This document shows, one piece after another, positions 8,052 to 19,400 of a DNA stretch of 64,000 nucleotides. The DNA is from an uncultured Oscillospiraceae bacterium (GTDB taxonomy: Bacteria > Bacillota > Clostridia > Oscillospirales > Oscillospiraceae). The notes under the pieces were generated by a model, which saw only the letters and a program-made list of their open reading frames with translations, had not been told where the DNA came from and searched no databases. Within the stretch, counting starts at the first letter, position 1; the number at the start of each line of letters is the position of its first letter. Location: positions 29,435 to 93,434 of the forward strand of contig CALXDH010000004.1 of the NCBI GenBank assembly GCA_944387015.1, read 5' to 3'. The position numbers were made by a program, and so were the translations under genes.

Positions 8052-9056
8052 TTATTCCACATACCCGTACAGCCCCCGTACCGAGACCTCACCGGAATGC
8101 ACGGTTCGGCGGCTTCCGTCCGCCATCCGAACCACCAGTCCAAAGTCCTCGTCCAGATCCTCCGCCACCGCCGGCTGACGGGTCCCGTCCGGAAGCAGCA
8201 GCTGTACCTGGCGTCCCAGGTTCACACAGTCCCGGCGACAGGCCGCAAGATACGGTTCCGTATCCCCCGACAGCAGTGCCGCATACAGCCGGTCCAGGGC
8301 CTCGATCTCGGCAGCCGCCAACGCAGGACGGGACACCGGATGGCCCAGCTCCTGCAAAAGCGATGTGGCCACCGGCCGCACCTCCGGTGCAAAGTCCTCC
8401 GCCCGCTGCCCCACGTTCACGCCAATGCCCACCGCCAGATACTGCAGCCGGCCGGACTCTCCTTCCAGCGAAAGCTCCGTCAAAATGCCGCAGAGCTTCT
8501 TCCCGTTCAGCACCGGATCATTGGGCCACTTCAGTCCGGGCCGCACACCGCAGATCTGCTCCACCGCCTCGCACACGGCCACGCCGGCCATGGCGGTCAC
8601 CATCATCAGCCGATCAGGGGGGAGCTGGGGCCGCAGCAAGGCGGTGAGGTAAATTCCCTGGTCCCGGGGGGACTGGAATACCCGGTTCATCCGCCCCCGG
8701 CCCGCCGTCTGGCAGTTGGCCACCACCACGGTGCCGTCCTGGGCGCCTTCCAGCGCCAGCTGCTTGACCCGGGTGTTGGTGGAATCCACCTGATCGTAGC
8801 AAAAAAGCATTCGCCCTACCCGTTCCACCGGGTGGAGGAAGCTGCGGATCTCCGGCTCCGTCAGCGCATCCGGGACCCCTGTGAGCCGGTATCCCTGACC
8901 AGCACGGGCCTCAATGGAATAACCTTCCTGCCGCAGGGTATTGATGGCTTTCCACACGGCAGTGCGGCTGATGCCCAGCCGCTGACTGAGTTCCTCACCT
9001 GAAATGGGCTCTCCCATCTGCTTTCGCAAAAGGGCCAATACGCTCTGACGGCTCAC
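8052..9056 (-). CDS. birA: Bifunctional biotin ligase / biotin operon repressor
   Basis: A 334-residue protein that makes biotinyl-AMP and attaches biotin to carboxylase carrier domains. Residues 1-60 are a winged helix (ISGEELSQRLGISRTAVWKAI), so it is the DNA-binding class. The catalytic domain shows DSTNT, the ligand loop GRGRMNR, KWPNDPVLNGKKLCGIL and VGIGVNV. A small SH3-like C-terminal domain ends the protein. The GTG at 9056 follows CAGGAGGGAGT; in-frame codons further upstream belong to the leader. Bio or carboxylase genes are not nearby. Confidence 0.92.
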   Translation of the reverse strand: MSRQSVLALLRKQMGEPISGEELSQRLGISRTAVWKAINTLRQEGYSIEARAGQGYRLTGVPDALTEPEIRSFLHPVERVGRMLFCYDQVDSTNTRVKQLALEGAQDGTVVVANCQTAGRGRMNRVFQSPRDQGIYLTALLRPQLPPDRLMMVTAMAGVAVCEAVEQICGVRPGLKWPNDPVLNGKKLCGILTELSLEGESGRLQYLAVGIGVNVGQRAEDFAPEVRPVATSLLQELGHPVSRPALAAAEIEALDRLYAALLSGDTEPYLAACRRDCVNLGRQVQLLLPDGTRQPAVAEDLDEDFGLVVRMADGSRRTVHSGEVSVRGLYGYVE

Positions 9057-9091
9057 GGTACTCCCTCCTGTTGCATAAACACGTTCTTTGC

Positions 9092-9120
9092 AGTTTATCA
9101 CGTTTCCGCCATCTTGTAAA
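9092..9120 (-). promoter_or_regulatory. Sigma-A promoter of birA
   Basis: Minus-strand TTTACA (9115-9120), 17-bp spacer, TAAACT (9092-9097). Confidence 0.55.
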
Positions 9121-9140
9121 CCGTCCCCCCGTTTTGCTGT

Positions 9141-9171
9141 AAAAAACGCCGCGGAGCAGTTGCTCCGCGGC
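9141..9171 (-). terminator. Intrinsic terminator of the sortase gene
   Basis: GCCGCGGAGCA / TGCTCCGCGGC stem followed by GTTTTTT on the minus strand. Confidence 0.9.
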
Positions 9172-9177
9172 AGTGAT

Positions 9178-10329
9178 TCAAGCTGTTTCTTCTGCTGAAG
9201 GTAAAATCGGTCCCTCTTGTTCGTCCCCTTCAGGTGCCGGCGGAGCATCCTCTGCGGATCCAGCCTCTTCCGTCTGCTCTGTCTCCTGCGGCGTCTGTGC
9301 AGTTCCTGCCGACTGGGAGGAGTCCTGGGTCTGCGCACCGTTTACCGGCTCCTGCGGATCCACTGCTGTCGATGGAGCCTCACCGGCACCCTGATCCTGG
9401 GGCTGGCTCGGTGTCTGCGGCGGCTCTGCGGAAGGCACCGTTTCCTCCGGCGTGGTCTCCACAGGCGCCGACTCCTCCGGAGGCGTGGTTTCCTCCTGGG
9501 ATCCTGCAGCTTCCGCTGCCGAATCCGAGGGTGCAACGCCTTTGAGTCTGGCCTGGACGACCCACCGGGTGGCATGTCCGTTTCCAGTGCAGGTAGACAG
9601 CGTCAGGATCTTGTCGTGGACCGTGGGGGTGATCCCGGTGTCGATCACCGACTGTCCCAAACAGTAGTCCAAAAATGCCTGCTTGGACGCATCCCCGGAA
9701 AAGCCGATCTGATACGTGGTTCCGGCGGTAGACACCTCATAGGCGGCAAAGATCTCATACTTATGGCTGCCGTTATCATCCGTGATGTACACATAGGGAT
9801 GTGCCGCCCAGTAGCTTTGCTTCTTGTAGTTTTTCAGCGAGGCAAACATGGAGCCGTTATTCATCCGGTGCCCATAAATGATAGTGTTGAAATCACTGAA
9901 ATCCGGACTGTTCTGATACTCCAGGAAAATCGCTCCCACGGCGCTGGTCCACTTTTTCCAGGTATGCTTGAGATAATACTGGTTGTCATCGCCCTGCACA
10001 AGCGGATAGGAGATGACGGTATTGGGGATGAGAATCCACCCCAGCACATCGCTGTTCACTTCCCGCAGAGCGGCGAAATCCATGTTGCGCAGCGCATCGG
10101 CATAGGGGTCCACATAAACGGGTGCATCCGTCTCTTCCGTCTCCTCGGTCTCTTCCAGCACAGGGTCCGGCAAATCACTCAGATCCGGCAGCTGCACCAG
10201 CTCTGCCGCCTCCGCATAAATCTCCTCGCCCTCTTTATATTCCATGGTACGGTAGATCACCATTCCCAGACTCCCGACAAAAATCAATGCCAGGAGCACC
10301 ATCAGTCCGCGCCGGATCTTCCGCTTCAT
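9178..10329 (-). CDS. Class B-like sortase with a long acidic/Pro-rich C-terminal tail
   Basis: A 383-residue transpeptidase expected to anchor surface proteins to the cell wall. A signal-anchor helix spans about residues 8-27. The sortase core runs from about 85 to 264, with the likely catalytic His154 (IIYGHRM), Cys247 (TLSTC) and Arg255 (HATRW). The spacing, GWI and TLSTCT pattern point to class B. After the core comes an unusual tail of about 119 residues rich in Glu, Thr, Pro and Gln, with no recognisable domain. The gene lies directly downstream of the giant adhesin in the same direction, but it also has its own promoter. The adhesin is its most likely substrate. Confidence 0.9.
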   Translation of the reverse strand: MKRKIRRGLMVLLALIFVGSLGMVIYRTMEYKEGEEIYAEAAELVQLPDLSDLPDPVLEETEETEETDAPVYVDPYADALRNMDFAALREVNSDVLGWILIPNTVISYPLVQGDDNQYYLKHTWKKWTSAVGAIFLEYQNSPDFSDFNTIIYGHRMNNGSMFASLKNYKKQSYWAAHPYVYITDDNGSHKYEIFAAYEVSTAGTTYQIGFSGDASKQAFLDYCLGQSVIDTGITPTVHDKILTLSTCTGNGHATRWVVQARLKGVAPSDSAAEAAGSQEETTPPEESAPVETTPEETVPSAEPPQTPSQPQDQGAGEAPSTAVDPQEPVNGAQTQDSSQSAGTAQTPQETEQTEEAGSAEDAPPAPEGDEQEGPILPSAEETA

Positions 10330-10369
10330 CGTGTCATCCCCCTTCCGGGCTTACAGGTTTGCTGCTCGT

Positions 10370-10398
10370 ATTATACCGTTTTTTCCGGGAATGCGCAA
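10370..10398 (-). promoter_or_regulatory. Sigma-A promoter of the sortase gene
   Basis: Minus-strand TTGCGC (10393-10398), 17-bp spacer, TATAAT (10370-10375). It lets the sortase be made independently of the riboswitch-controlled adhesin. Confidence 0.6.
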
Positions 10399-10426
10399 GG
10401 ACCCGGGCCGTCTGGCCCGGGTCCTT
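10397..10426 (-). terminator. Strong hairpin after the adhesin gene
   Basis: A 13-bp stem (AAGGACCCGGGCC / GGCCCGGGTCCTT) with a 4-nt loop. No T tract follows, so it may be a weak terminator or an mRNA-stabilising 3' end; it touches the sortase -35 box. Confidence 0.5.
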
Positions 10427-10442
10427 TGCAGATGCGCATACA

Positions 10443-13400
10443 TTATGCGTCGTGGTCCTTGCGCTTCTTTCCAACGATTGCCAGCCACACCAGGCCAACA
10501 CCGGAAACGGCCGCGGCCAGGACCCAAGCCAGCACGTTGTCGCCGGTCTTGGTGGGATCCGCAAACTCATCCGTCGGGGTCTGCTCATCGGGGATGTCAG
10601 TGGTGGGAGTGTTCTCGTCGGGGATGTCGGTAGTAGGCGTATTCTCATCGGGAATGTCCGTGGTCGGCGTGTTCTCATCGGGGATGTCGGTGCCAGGATC
10701 CGTGGGATCGCGATCATCGTCATCGTCATCATCGTCGTCATACCCATTGACCACGATGAAGCTGTCCACACCGTCCTTGTAATTCTCGGTGACCGTATAC
10801 ACCCAGTTGCTGCCCAGGGAATCCTCCGTGATGGTGTAGTCAATAGGCTTGCCGTCGGCATTCACCGGCTGTGTACCGAAGCTGGCCTTCCAGGCCGTGG
10901 TCTCGGTCTCATCCACCGTACCGTCCAGCGTCACGGAGGCGATCTCTTTGCCGTTTGCCAGCAGATGCAGCGTTACCGCTCTCTGCCATCCCTCTACGCT
11001 GCTCGCCCACTGCTTCTCCACAGTGATTTCCATGGCTGCGGGCTCATGGGTGTTGGTGATGGTATCGCTGCCGGTATACACCGGTGCCGCATAGCCCTCC
11101 ACCGCAGTCAGATCCTGACTGAAGGGATGATCGCCTTCGGCGTCGGTATACCCGACTTCCTTTACATGAAGTTCCTCGGCGTCATAGCGGTAGTCGTCAA
11201 AGGCAACGGTAAACGCATCCCGCTCGTTCCGCTCGCTGACAGGCACCTTCACCACGTCGCCAACCGCCTCGTTGTTCTCGTCAAACAGCTGGACCCAGAT
11301 GCTTTCGGGCCGGATACCGTCCTGATTGTTGGCATCGTCCCAGATCTTGGTTCCCTGGAAGGAACCATCCAGCTCCTCAGGAGGAGGCGTGATATACGCG
11401 TAAGTATTGGTGACTGTCATGGTGCTGGTCTTGCCGTCTGCCACCGTCAGCTTCTCCGTGTGCTTTCCGTCTGCCGTGTAGGCGTAAACGGTCTCGGGGC
11501 CGCTGTGCTTATCGATGGAGGCGGAGACCTCGCTCACCGTGTAGGTACCGGTCTTGACCTTGATGCTGGTATCCTCTGCGGGATCACCGTCGCCGATGGT
11601 CACCGTGCCGTTGCCGGTCACTGTCACGGGGATGGAATAGGTTTCATCCGCGTACTTGTCGTTGGTCAGCTGGAAGGTGAAGCTGTGCTCCTTGCTCATC
11701 TCATCACCCACCAGGCCTTCAACGATCTTGGTGATCTGGAGATCACCGGTCTTGCGGGTATAGGCGTTGGTGCAGTTCACAAGGACATTTTCCACACCAC
11801 TGCCCACTGTTACGGGGATATAGCCGTGATCGTTGGGTTCGATCGTGTTGCCGCCCGCATCCGTGTAGGAAACGGTGAGATCATAGTCCTCTTCGGCAAC
11901 ATCCGCTGCTCTGTTGACCTCCATCAGATAATAGGTCTTGTTGGTGTTCAGAGGCTTGGAAGCCACTGCCTCACCCGTAGCAGCATTCACCTCGACAGAG
12001 CCTACCACCGTGTAGGTATCGCCCGCCTTTACGGTAATGTCAAAGGTGTAGGTACCGCGGTTATCGGCGCTTCCCTCCACTGTGACGTTCTTGCCGATGG
12101 AGATGACAGCCTTTTCATGGGTGTTCTTCACCTGGAGGATGTGATGGGTCTCGTCATAGCTGCCCCAGTCAGCGCCCAGGAAGAAGGTCTTGATGCCCGC
12201 CAGGATCTGATCCAGGCCGGCGGCATCGGTCTTTTCGGTGATGGTCACGTCATCCTGGGTGATGACCACCGTCCACGTCGTGTCGGTCTTCTCGTAATCC
12301 GCGGGGGCCGTGGTCTCTGTCAGGGTGTAGGTGCCCTCGGGGATGTTGCTGAAGAGGAGCTCTCCCTTTTCGCTGCCGGTTTCGGAAGTGTAGGTGCCCT
12401 TCTCGCCGGTCAGCGTGAACACCGCGCCGTTCAGACGGGACATGGCGTTCTCCGCATCCACCTTGTCGATGGTGAAGCTGTTGGTATTGTAGTGATTGGT
12501 GAACACAGCCGCAGCCGTGGCCTTCTCACCCGCTCCCTCACCGATGGTGACGGAGATCCCGTTCTCAGCATCGGTGCCGTCCAGCTTTGCGCTCGTCAGG
12601 GTGTAGCCGTCCTTGTCGCTTTCGGTGATGACGAAGGCCGTGCCGTACTTGACGCCGCTGATGGTGGCAGTTTCGTTGTGCTTGAGCGTAATGCTGCCAT
12701 TGGCCCCAGCGGCCTTCGTCTCGCCGCCCACCGTGTAGGTGCCGGTATAGGCCGCGCCGTTTGCCGTCACCAGGAAGGTGAAGGTATCGTCCGGAACATC
12801 CACGCCGTCATTGGTGGTGACCTGCTTGGAGATGGTCAGTCCGGCAGTTTCAGGCGTGGTCAGACGCTGGTCATAGACGGTGATGCTGGCCGGCTCCTCA
12901 GAAATGACATAGTCCTTCTGCGTGTCGTGATCCTTGCTGCCGGTCATATCGGCGATGGAGTAGTCCTGATAGACATGGATCTCATTGTTCTCGTCGGGAC
13001 CTTCGCTCACCTGTGCGTCCTTCTGCACCGTAATGGTCCAGGTGCTGGTGCTTGCAGCAAAGTTGGTAGGCGCATCCGTCTCGCTCAGCGTGTACACGCC
13101 GTCCTTCAGATCGCCAAAGGTGATCGTTCCGTTCTCGCCGGTCTCCTTGACCACCGCAAAGGTGGGATCTCCTTGCTTGATCAGCGTGAATTCCGCGTCC
13201 GCCAGCGGCGTCTCGGTACCGTCTTCGTACTTGGTCACCGTGAAGGAAGCCAGATTTCGGTCGGCAGCCGGGAGGACCGTAGCCTCGTACCGGTTGTAAA
13301 TCGTGGCGTAGGCAGTTCTGCCATCGCTGGGCGTGGTATACACATCGACGGGGTTGAAGGTTCCGTCGCTGTCATAGGGACCGTAGCCCAGAACACGGAT

Positions 13401-16400
13401 GCCGTCCTGGAGTTCCACTCCGTTGATGGCCGTCTCCACGACCCGGTAGGTATAGGGCAGCTTTGTCTTCGCGTCATACAGCGGACGGCTCGACCAGGTG
13501 ATGCCCTTTGCCGCCGGTCCGGAGGTATAGCTCATATTCGCTGTGCTCTCCGCCGTCCACACCGCATCCGCATCATTGGGATTGTCCGTTGTCCGCTGCA
13601 GTTCCACCGTGATGCTCTTGATCTTCTGCTGGTTTTCAGCGGGAGAAGCCGGATCTCCATAATCCCAGGATTTGTCGAATCGGAAGCTGCCCTTCGGCAT
13701 CTCCATGTCGTAATAGATGTTGATGGTCCGGTTGTCCTCGTCGTAATAGGCATCCGTATAGAGGATGGACACAGGCTGGGCCGGATTCTCCGTACTGACA
13801 CTGTACTTGCTGCGGGTCACATAATGATCTCTGGCATAAACGCGTTCATTATACGGAACCGTCACCGTATCCGGAGCGTAGAGTCCAGTCCCCAATGTAT
13901 AATCAGCAGTCTTATCATACTTTCCGTATTCATTCTGGAACCAGTGGTTGATGGTGATCTCCAGCTCAGGGTACTCCTGCTTCTGAACAGTCACCGTAGC
14001 GGAAGCCGTTTTCCCTGCAACGCTGGCCGTGTTGCGGTACGTTGTAGCCGTCGTGGTAGGCGTCAGCGTTGCCTGATAGAACAGATCCACTTCTCCGCTT
14101 GCCGGAATCTGATCAGGCACAGACTTGGGATCAACCAAGGTCAAATTCAGGGAAGCATTTGTCGCGGTATTGACTGCCTGATCGGTGTAGTCTGCAAGCG
14201 AAGCACCGGGGGCGCCTTTGATCACTACCTTGAACATCGCATCCACAGATGCCGTGTCAGGCGCCAGATTCTGATACTCCGCCGCCGTTACATATGTCAG
14301 CTGTTTATAGTCAGAAGTAGATGCTGCCACATACGGAGACTCCGTGACATACTTTTCGATCTGCGTCACCTGAGGGATATTGACCATCTTCAGCACGGCG
14401 GTGGACAGTTCATGATTGTCAGAGCTCAGCGATACCGGCGCGCTCTCCGATGTGTACGTCTCACCGGAGAAGAAGTTCAGCACGGACTTCCAGAGCTTTG
14501 CAATGATGTTCGTGCCGTCTTCCACGGTAACGCGGACCTCACTGGGGTCGATCGCACCGCCGCTGGTGGTGACCGTCACCGTCCAGACGGTGTCATCCTT
14601 GGCATAACCGGTGGGCGCCGCGGTCTCCTGCAGGTAATAGATACCCGCAGCCAGGCCATTGAAAGACGCCACGCCGCCGGTGGTGGTCTGCTCCTGCACA
14701 AGATCCGTTTCGGCATTAAATCCGTCGCTTCCGGGCTTCTTGCTGTACAGTGCAAAGGTGGCCGGTCCGGAGGTGATCAGGTTGCCGGTGTTATCCACCT
14801 TGTTCACCACAAAACCGCTGGTGACATAGGTGTTGGTGATGGTCTCGGTGCAGTTACCCTGGAAGGACTTCTGCTCCTTGACCTCGCCGGAGACCACATA
14901 GCTGAAGGGCTCCTCGTGCTGCTCCTCCACGGTATATTCCGTGGTGTAGGGCAGGCCGCTGATGGAAGCGGTTTCATTGTCTGCCAGCGTGAAGGTATAG
15001 ACACCGTTCTCGCGATATTCTGCGGTTCCGCCGGCAACCACATTCTGCTTGCCGCCTTCGCCGGTGCCCAGCGTCACGACAATGGTGAACTTCTCGTTGG
15101 TGTCCTTGCCGTCCACAGCCTTTTCAACCGTCAGTGTGCCGGTCTTGAGGGTGTAGGCATTGGTGCAGACCACTTGGGTGGTTTCGCCGCTGGTCACCGT
15201 GATCTGAACGAAGCCGTTCTGATCCGCAGTCCCCACGTCGTAGGTGGTGCCCGCCGGATCATAGTTCGCCTGGGTCGCAGAAGCGGTCTCCTTGATGTAA
15301 TAGGTGCCGGTATTGAGGGTCAGCGCTGTGCTGGCCGCACCATTGGCACTGACCGTAATGGGCTCCACATCCGACAGGGCAGTCTTGTCCTCGTCATAGA
15401 CAGTGAATGTATAACTGCCGCTGAGGGTATCGGGGGTTGTGACCTTTTGAATGGTCAGCTGTCCCTTTTCATGGGTGTTGTAAATGACCAGGTCATTACC
15501 AGTCAGGCTGTAAGAATCGTCGGTCCCGCTGAGCAGATTGCCGAAGAACCGGGCCACTGCGTTGGGCTTCTGGAAGGTCACGCCGGACTTGGCGACCACC
15601 ACATCGATGGTGGTGTCCTTTCCGCTGCCAACGCTCTCATAGTTTGCAGGGGCCCGGGTCTCCCACAGGTCATAGGTGCCCACGGGAACACTCTGGAAGG
15701 TCACCGTGCCGTCGCTGCTGACATCTTCAATCACCGTGCTGCCGCTGCGCAGCTCAAACTTGGCGCCGCTCAGGCCCGCATGGGTCTCCGCATCCTGCTT
15801 TGCAAAGGAGACGGATTTCGTCACGTACTCGTTGGTATACGCCACAGTCACCAGGGTGCCGTCGGAGATGGTCCTGGTGGCACTTCCTGTATGATTCGTG
15901 GTGTAGTTGGCCGCCAGCGCATCCGCATCCGATTCACCGTCAACCAGCACACCGGTCTCGGAAACCTCATAGGCCGTCTTGCGGGGGATGCCGGTGATCT
16001 TGGCATGGTCGCCGTCACCCAGGTTGAAGGTGTACACGCCTTCGCCCTGATAAGTGGTATCGGTCGTAAAGGTGCCGCGATTGGTGGTTCCATCGCCCAG
16101 CCGGATCTCAAACTGGAATTTGGCATCCGCAGGCGCGCCGGTACCGGTGACGTCCTTGGTGATTTCCAGCTGACCGTCACGCTTGATCTCATACGTATTC
16201 GTGGCGGTGACCGTCACGCTCTGGTGGCTCCGGTCAATGGTAACGGTCCCGTTGGTGCTGCCGCCGGAATAGGACACGCTCTTCCACCGGTAGTCGCCGG
16301 AGGAAGCAGGTGTTTCTTCCGTGATGGTGTACCGACCAGGCGCCAGGCCGGAAAGGGTCTCATCCCGATCAGACTTGCTGAGCGTCACTTCCTGGCGATA

Positions 16401-19400
16401 GCTGTTGGGGCCAGTCACCACAAAGGTATAGCGCTCCCAAGCCGCGTCGATGTTTACGTTCTTTTCAATGGTGAGGGCGCCGCTGACCTGGGTATTGGTG
16501 ATGTGGTAGCCAGCCGCCGGGACAACACTGCCGCCCGCCTTTACCTGAACGGTATCGATGTAGGAAAGGGTCACGCTGCCGTCATCATTGGGCTTGCTTT
16601 CCGGCACAGTATCCAGGACCTTTTCCACCGCAACGCTCCAGCTGTCGGTGGGCAGGATGTAGGAATCGGGGGCATCTGTCTCCGTCAGGGTATAGCTGCC
16701 GGGAGTCAGATTGGTCCACTCCGCGATACCGCTGGTATCGGTGGTCTTTTTCACGCCGCTCAGATCAAAGGTAACACCGCTCAGAGGCGTATTGCCCTCT
16801 CCGGTCTTATAGACCTTAAAGGTCCCCTTGGGATCATTGCGGGTCACGTTATAGTATGTGTTGGTGATGGCGTCGCCGGAGATGGAAACCTGCCACCAGC
16901 TATTGCCGTCGGCAGTACCATTGTAACCAGAGGTCGCATAGACGCCGTCGTGATTCGTAACCGCCTTGCCATCCACTGAGGTCTCCGCAGAGACATGATA
17001 GTCACTGCTGCTGGGCAGGCCCTTCACCGTGACCGTCCAGCCATTTTCAGACACTTCCGCAGCATAATCGCCGCCCGTGACCGTGGCCGTCTTGGTATCC
17101 GCATCCACGTTCACCGTCAGCTTATCGCTGCCGTCCGCCAGTTCCACGGTGAAGTCCACAGGCGTACCGTTCCAGGTCTTGGTGAAGGAGAAGTCCTTCT
17201 CCGCGGCGAGAATGTCGATCTTCGCCTCCGCCTGCTTGCTGGTGCCCTGGATCTGGGCGGTATTGGTGACGTTCTCTCCCACCGTGTTGGCCGTCACCTG
17301 TACGGTCAGCGTTGCGCTCGCTCCGGCCCCCAGCTTTCCTGCGTTCCAGGTCAGCTTATGAGTGGCGGAATCATAGCTGGCGCCGCCGTCATTGGAAACA
17401 TAGGTGACCTCCGCCGGGAGGGTATCCACCACGATCACGTCGTTCTTTTCCGCGCCGCCGCCTTCATTGGTGACGGTGACGGTATAGGTGGCCGTCTCGC
17501 CCACCTTGAACTCCGGTCTGTCGTCCGCATCCTGGTCCGTGCCGTTCACCGTCTTGGTGATCTTGGTGTTGGGCTGGTCCGCAGGGATGATGACGCCGCC
17601 CTTGGGGACCAGGTTGGGGAGCTTGATGGTCATGTTGCAGTTGGATGCATTGGCACCCCGCTCCATGTAGAGGACCGTGATGGTATGCTCCTCGCCGTCG
17701 GTCACATCAGGAATTTCGTACGTGGTCCGTTTCGTATTGTCTCCGGTGACTTGTCCGTCGCTATTTTTGTTCTTGGCATAGACCACGGCCTTACCGGTAC
17801 GCAGATCCACCTCGCCCGTGATGGCGCCGTGGATACCGCCGATGTCCAGCACCAGCACGCCGTCGATGAACACCCACAGGTCGTCATCGCCGGAGAAGCT
17901 GTAAGTCAGATCGCCGGGATAGCCCTCCGGCACGCTGAAGGTGGCGTCCATCCGCATGCCGAAGTACATGTTGTGCTGCTCGCCGTCTTCGCCCGTCTCT
18001 TTCTGCACGCCGGGAATGTTGTCCAGCGGGAAGAAGGCATCGCTCTTGTATTCATAGGTATCCAGATCCGTCCAGGTGAAGTCCAGACTCCGGTCCGTGT
18101 AGATGGTCTTTCCTTCCTTGGTATCTGCGCTGAACAGGCCAGGCTCATCCACAGTGAACTCGACAGTTTCATAATTCGAGCCGCTCAGGCCGGAGATCAG
18201 CCCCTGCACCGCCTGCAGGTCATACTTCTTTTCCCACTGGTTGATGTTGACGGTTGCGTTGGCAGTGTTCGTCCGGCGGGTATCATAATCGTGGGATTTG
18301 CCGCTCATATTGCTGACGCCGATCCGGTTATTGGGGTCAGAACCCGAATAGTTGCCGGAGGCGTTGATACCGATTGTCTTCCAATATCCTTCCCACCACT
18401 CCCATGGCCGTCCTGTCGATACCCACTCCATCCCATAGACATTATAGTCAAAATACGTAACGTCCTGGGTGTAGTTCTCGTTTTTCTGATAGTACAGCGT
18501 GACTTCGATGGGATTTTCCTCAACACCCACCGGATTGCCGTCTTCATCCTCCAGCTGCTGACCGTCGGACAGCAGCAGGCTGATGGGAGCGCCGTACAGG
18601 GAGTTGCCGTAATAGCCGCCGTCCTCCGCGGCAAAGCTGTACAGCCGGTAACCGTCTACCGTCTTCGCCTTGCCATTGAGCCAGGCGGAATCCAGCTGCG
18701 CAAGCCGCTCCGTGCCGCTGGCGGCATTGACCACGATGGTCTCATCCGGGGCAGCTTCCGTGTTCTCCTCTCCGATCTCGCGATGACGAATGGTAACATA
18801 AACATCCGTGGCCGGCGTACCGGCTGCTCTTGCGGAAGCCACCAGCGCGTAGACAGAGAATTCGTTCGCCTTCACGGCCACGTCTGCGCTCTCGCCTTCC
18901 GACACGGGCACAGGGTCGCCCACCGGCTCCGCGCCGTCCTCATCCAGGTGATAAACCTGCAGCTGGGCGGCCTCACCGTTCAGCAGCGCGGAATCGCTCT
19001 CCACATAGAAGCGCACGTCCACACTGTCTCCCTCGGGCTGCACCTTTTCACCGGCCGCGTTATAGAAGCTGATGTCAAATGCCGCCAGAGGTGCGTCGTT
19101 CTCCACATCCTCCGCCGTATCCGCCAGCACCTGGCGCACCGCGTCCAGAGGCTCCAGATCCGTGTCCGCAGCCTCCTCGGCGTTGCTGAAAAGATGCGTA
19201 AAGAAACTGTGGACCTTATCCTCAAAGGACATCTCTTCCTTGATCGGGATAATGTCGACGGTAACTTCATCCTCCAAGAAGGCACTCCGAGGCGCGGAAA
19301 CATCCACCGTAACACCGTCATAGGACATGCTGCCGGTGATCATGGACTCGTCTTCCTGCACCGCAACCGTCCAGGACTGGGTCCGGGCTTCATAGGTGAT

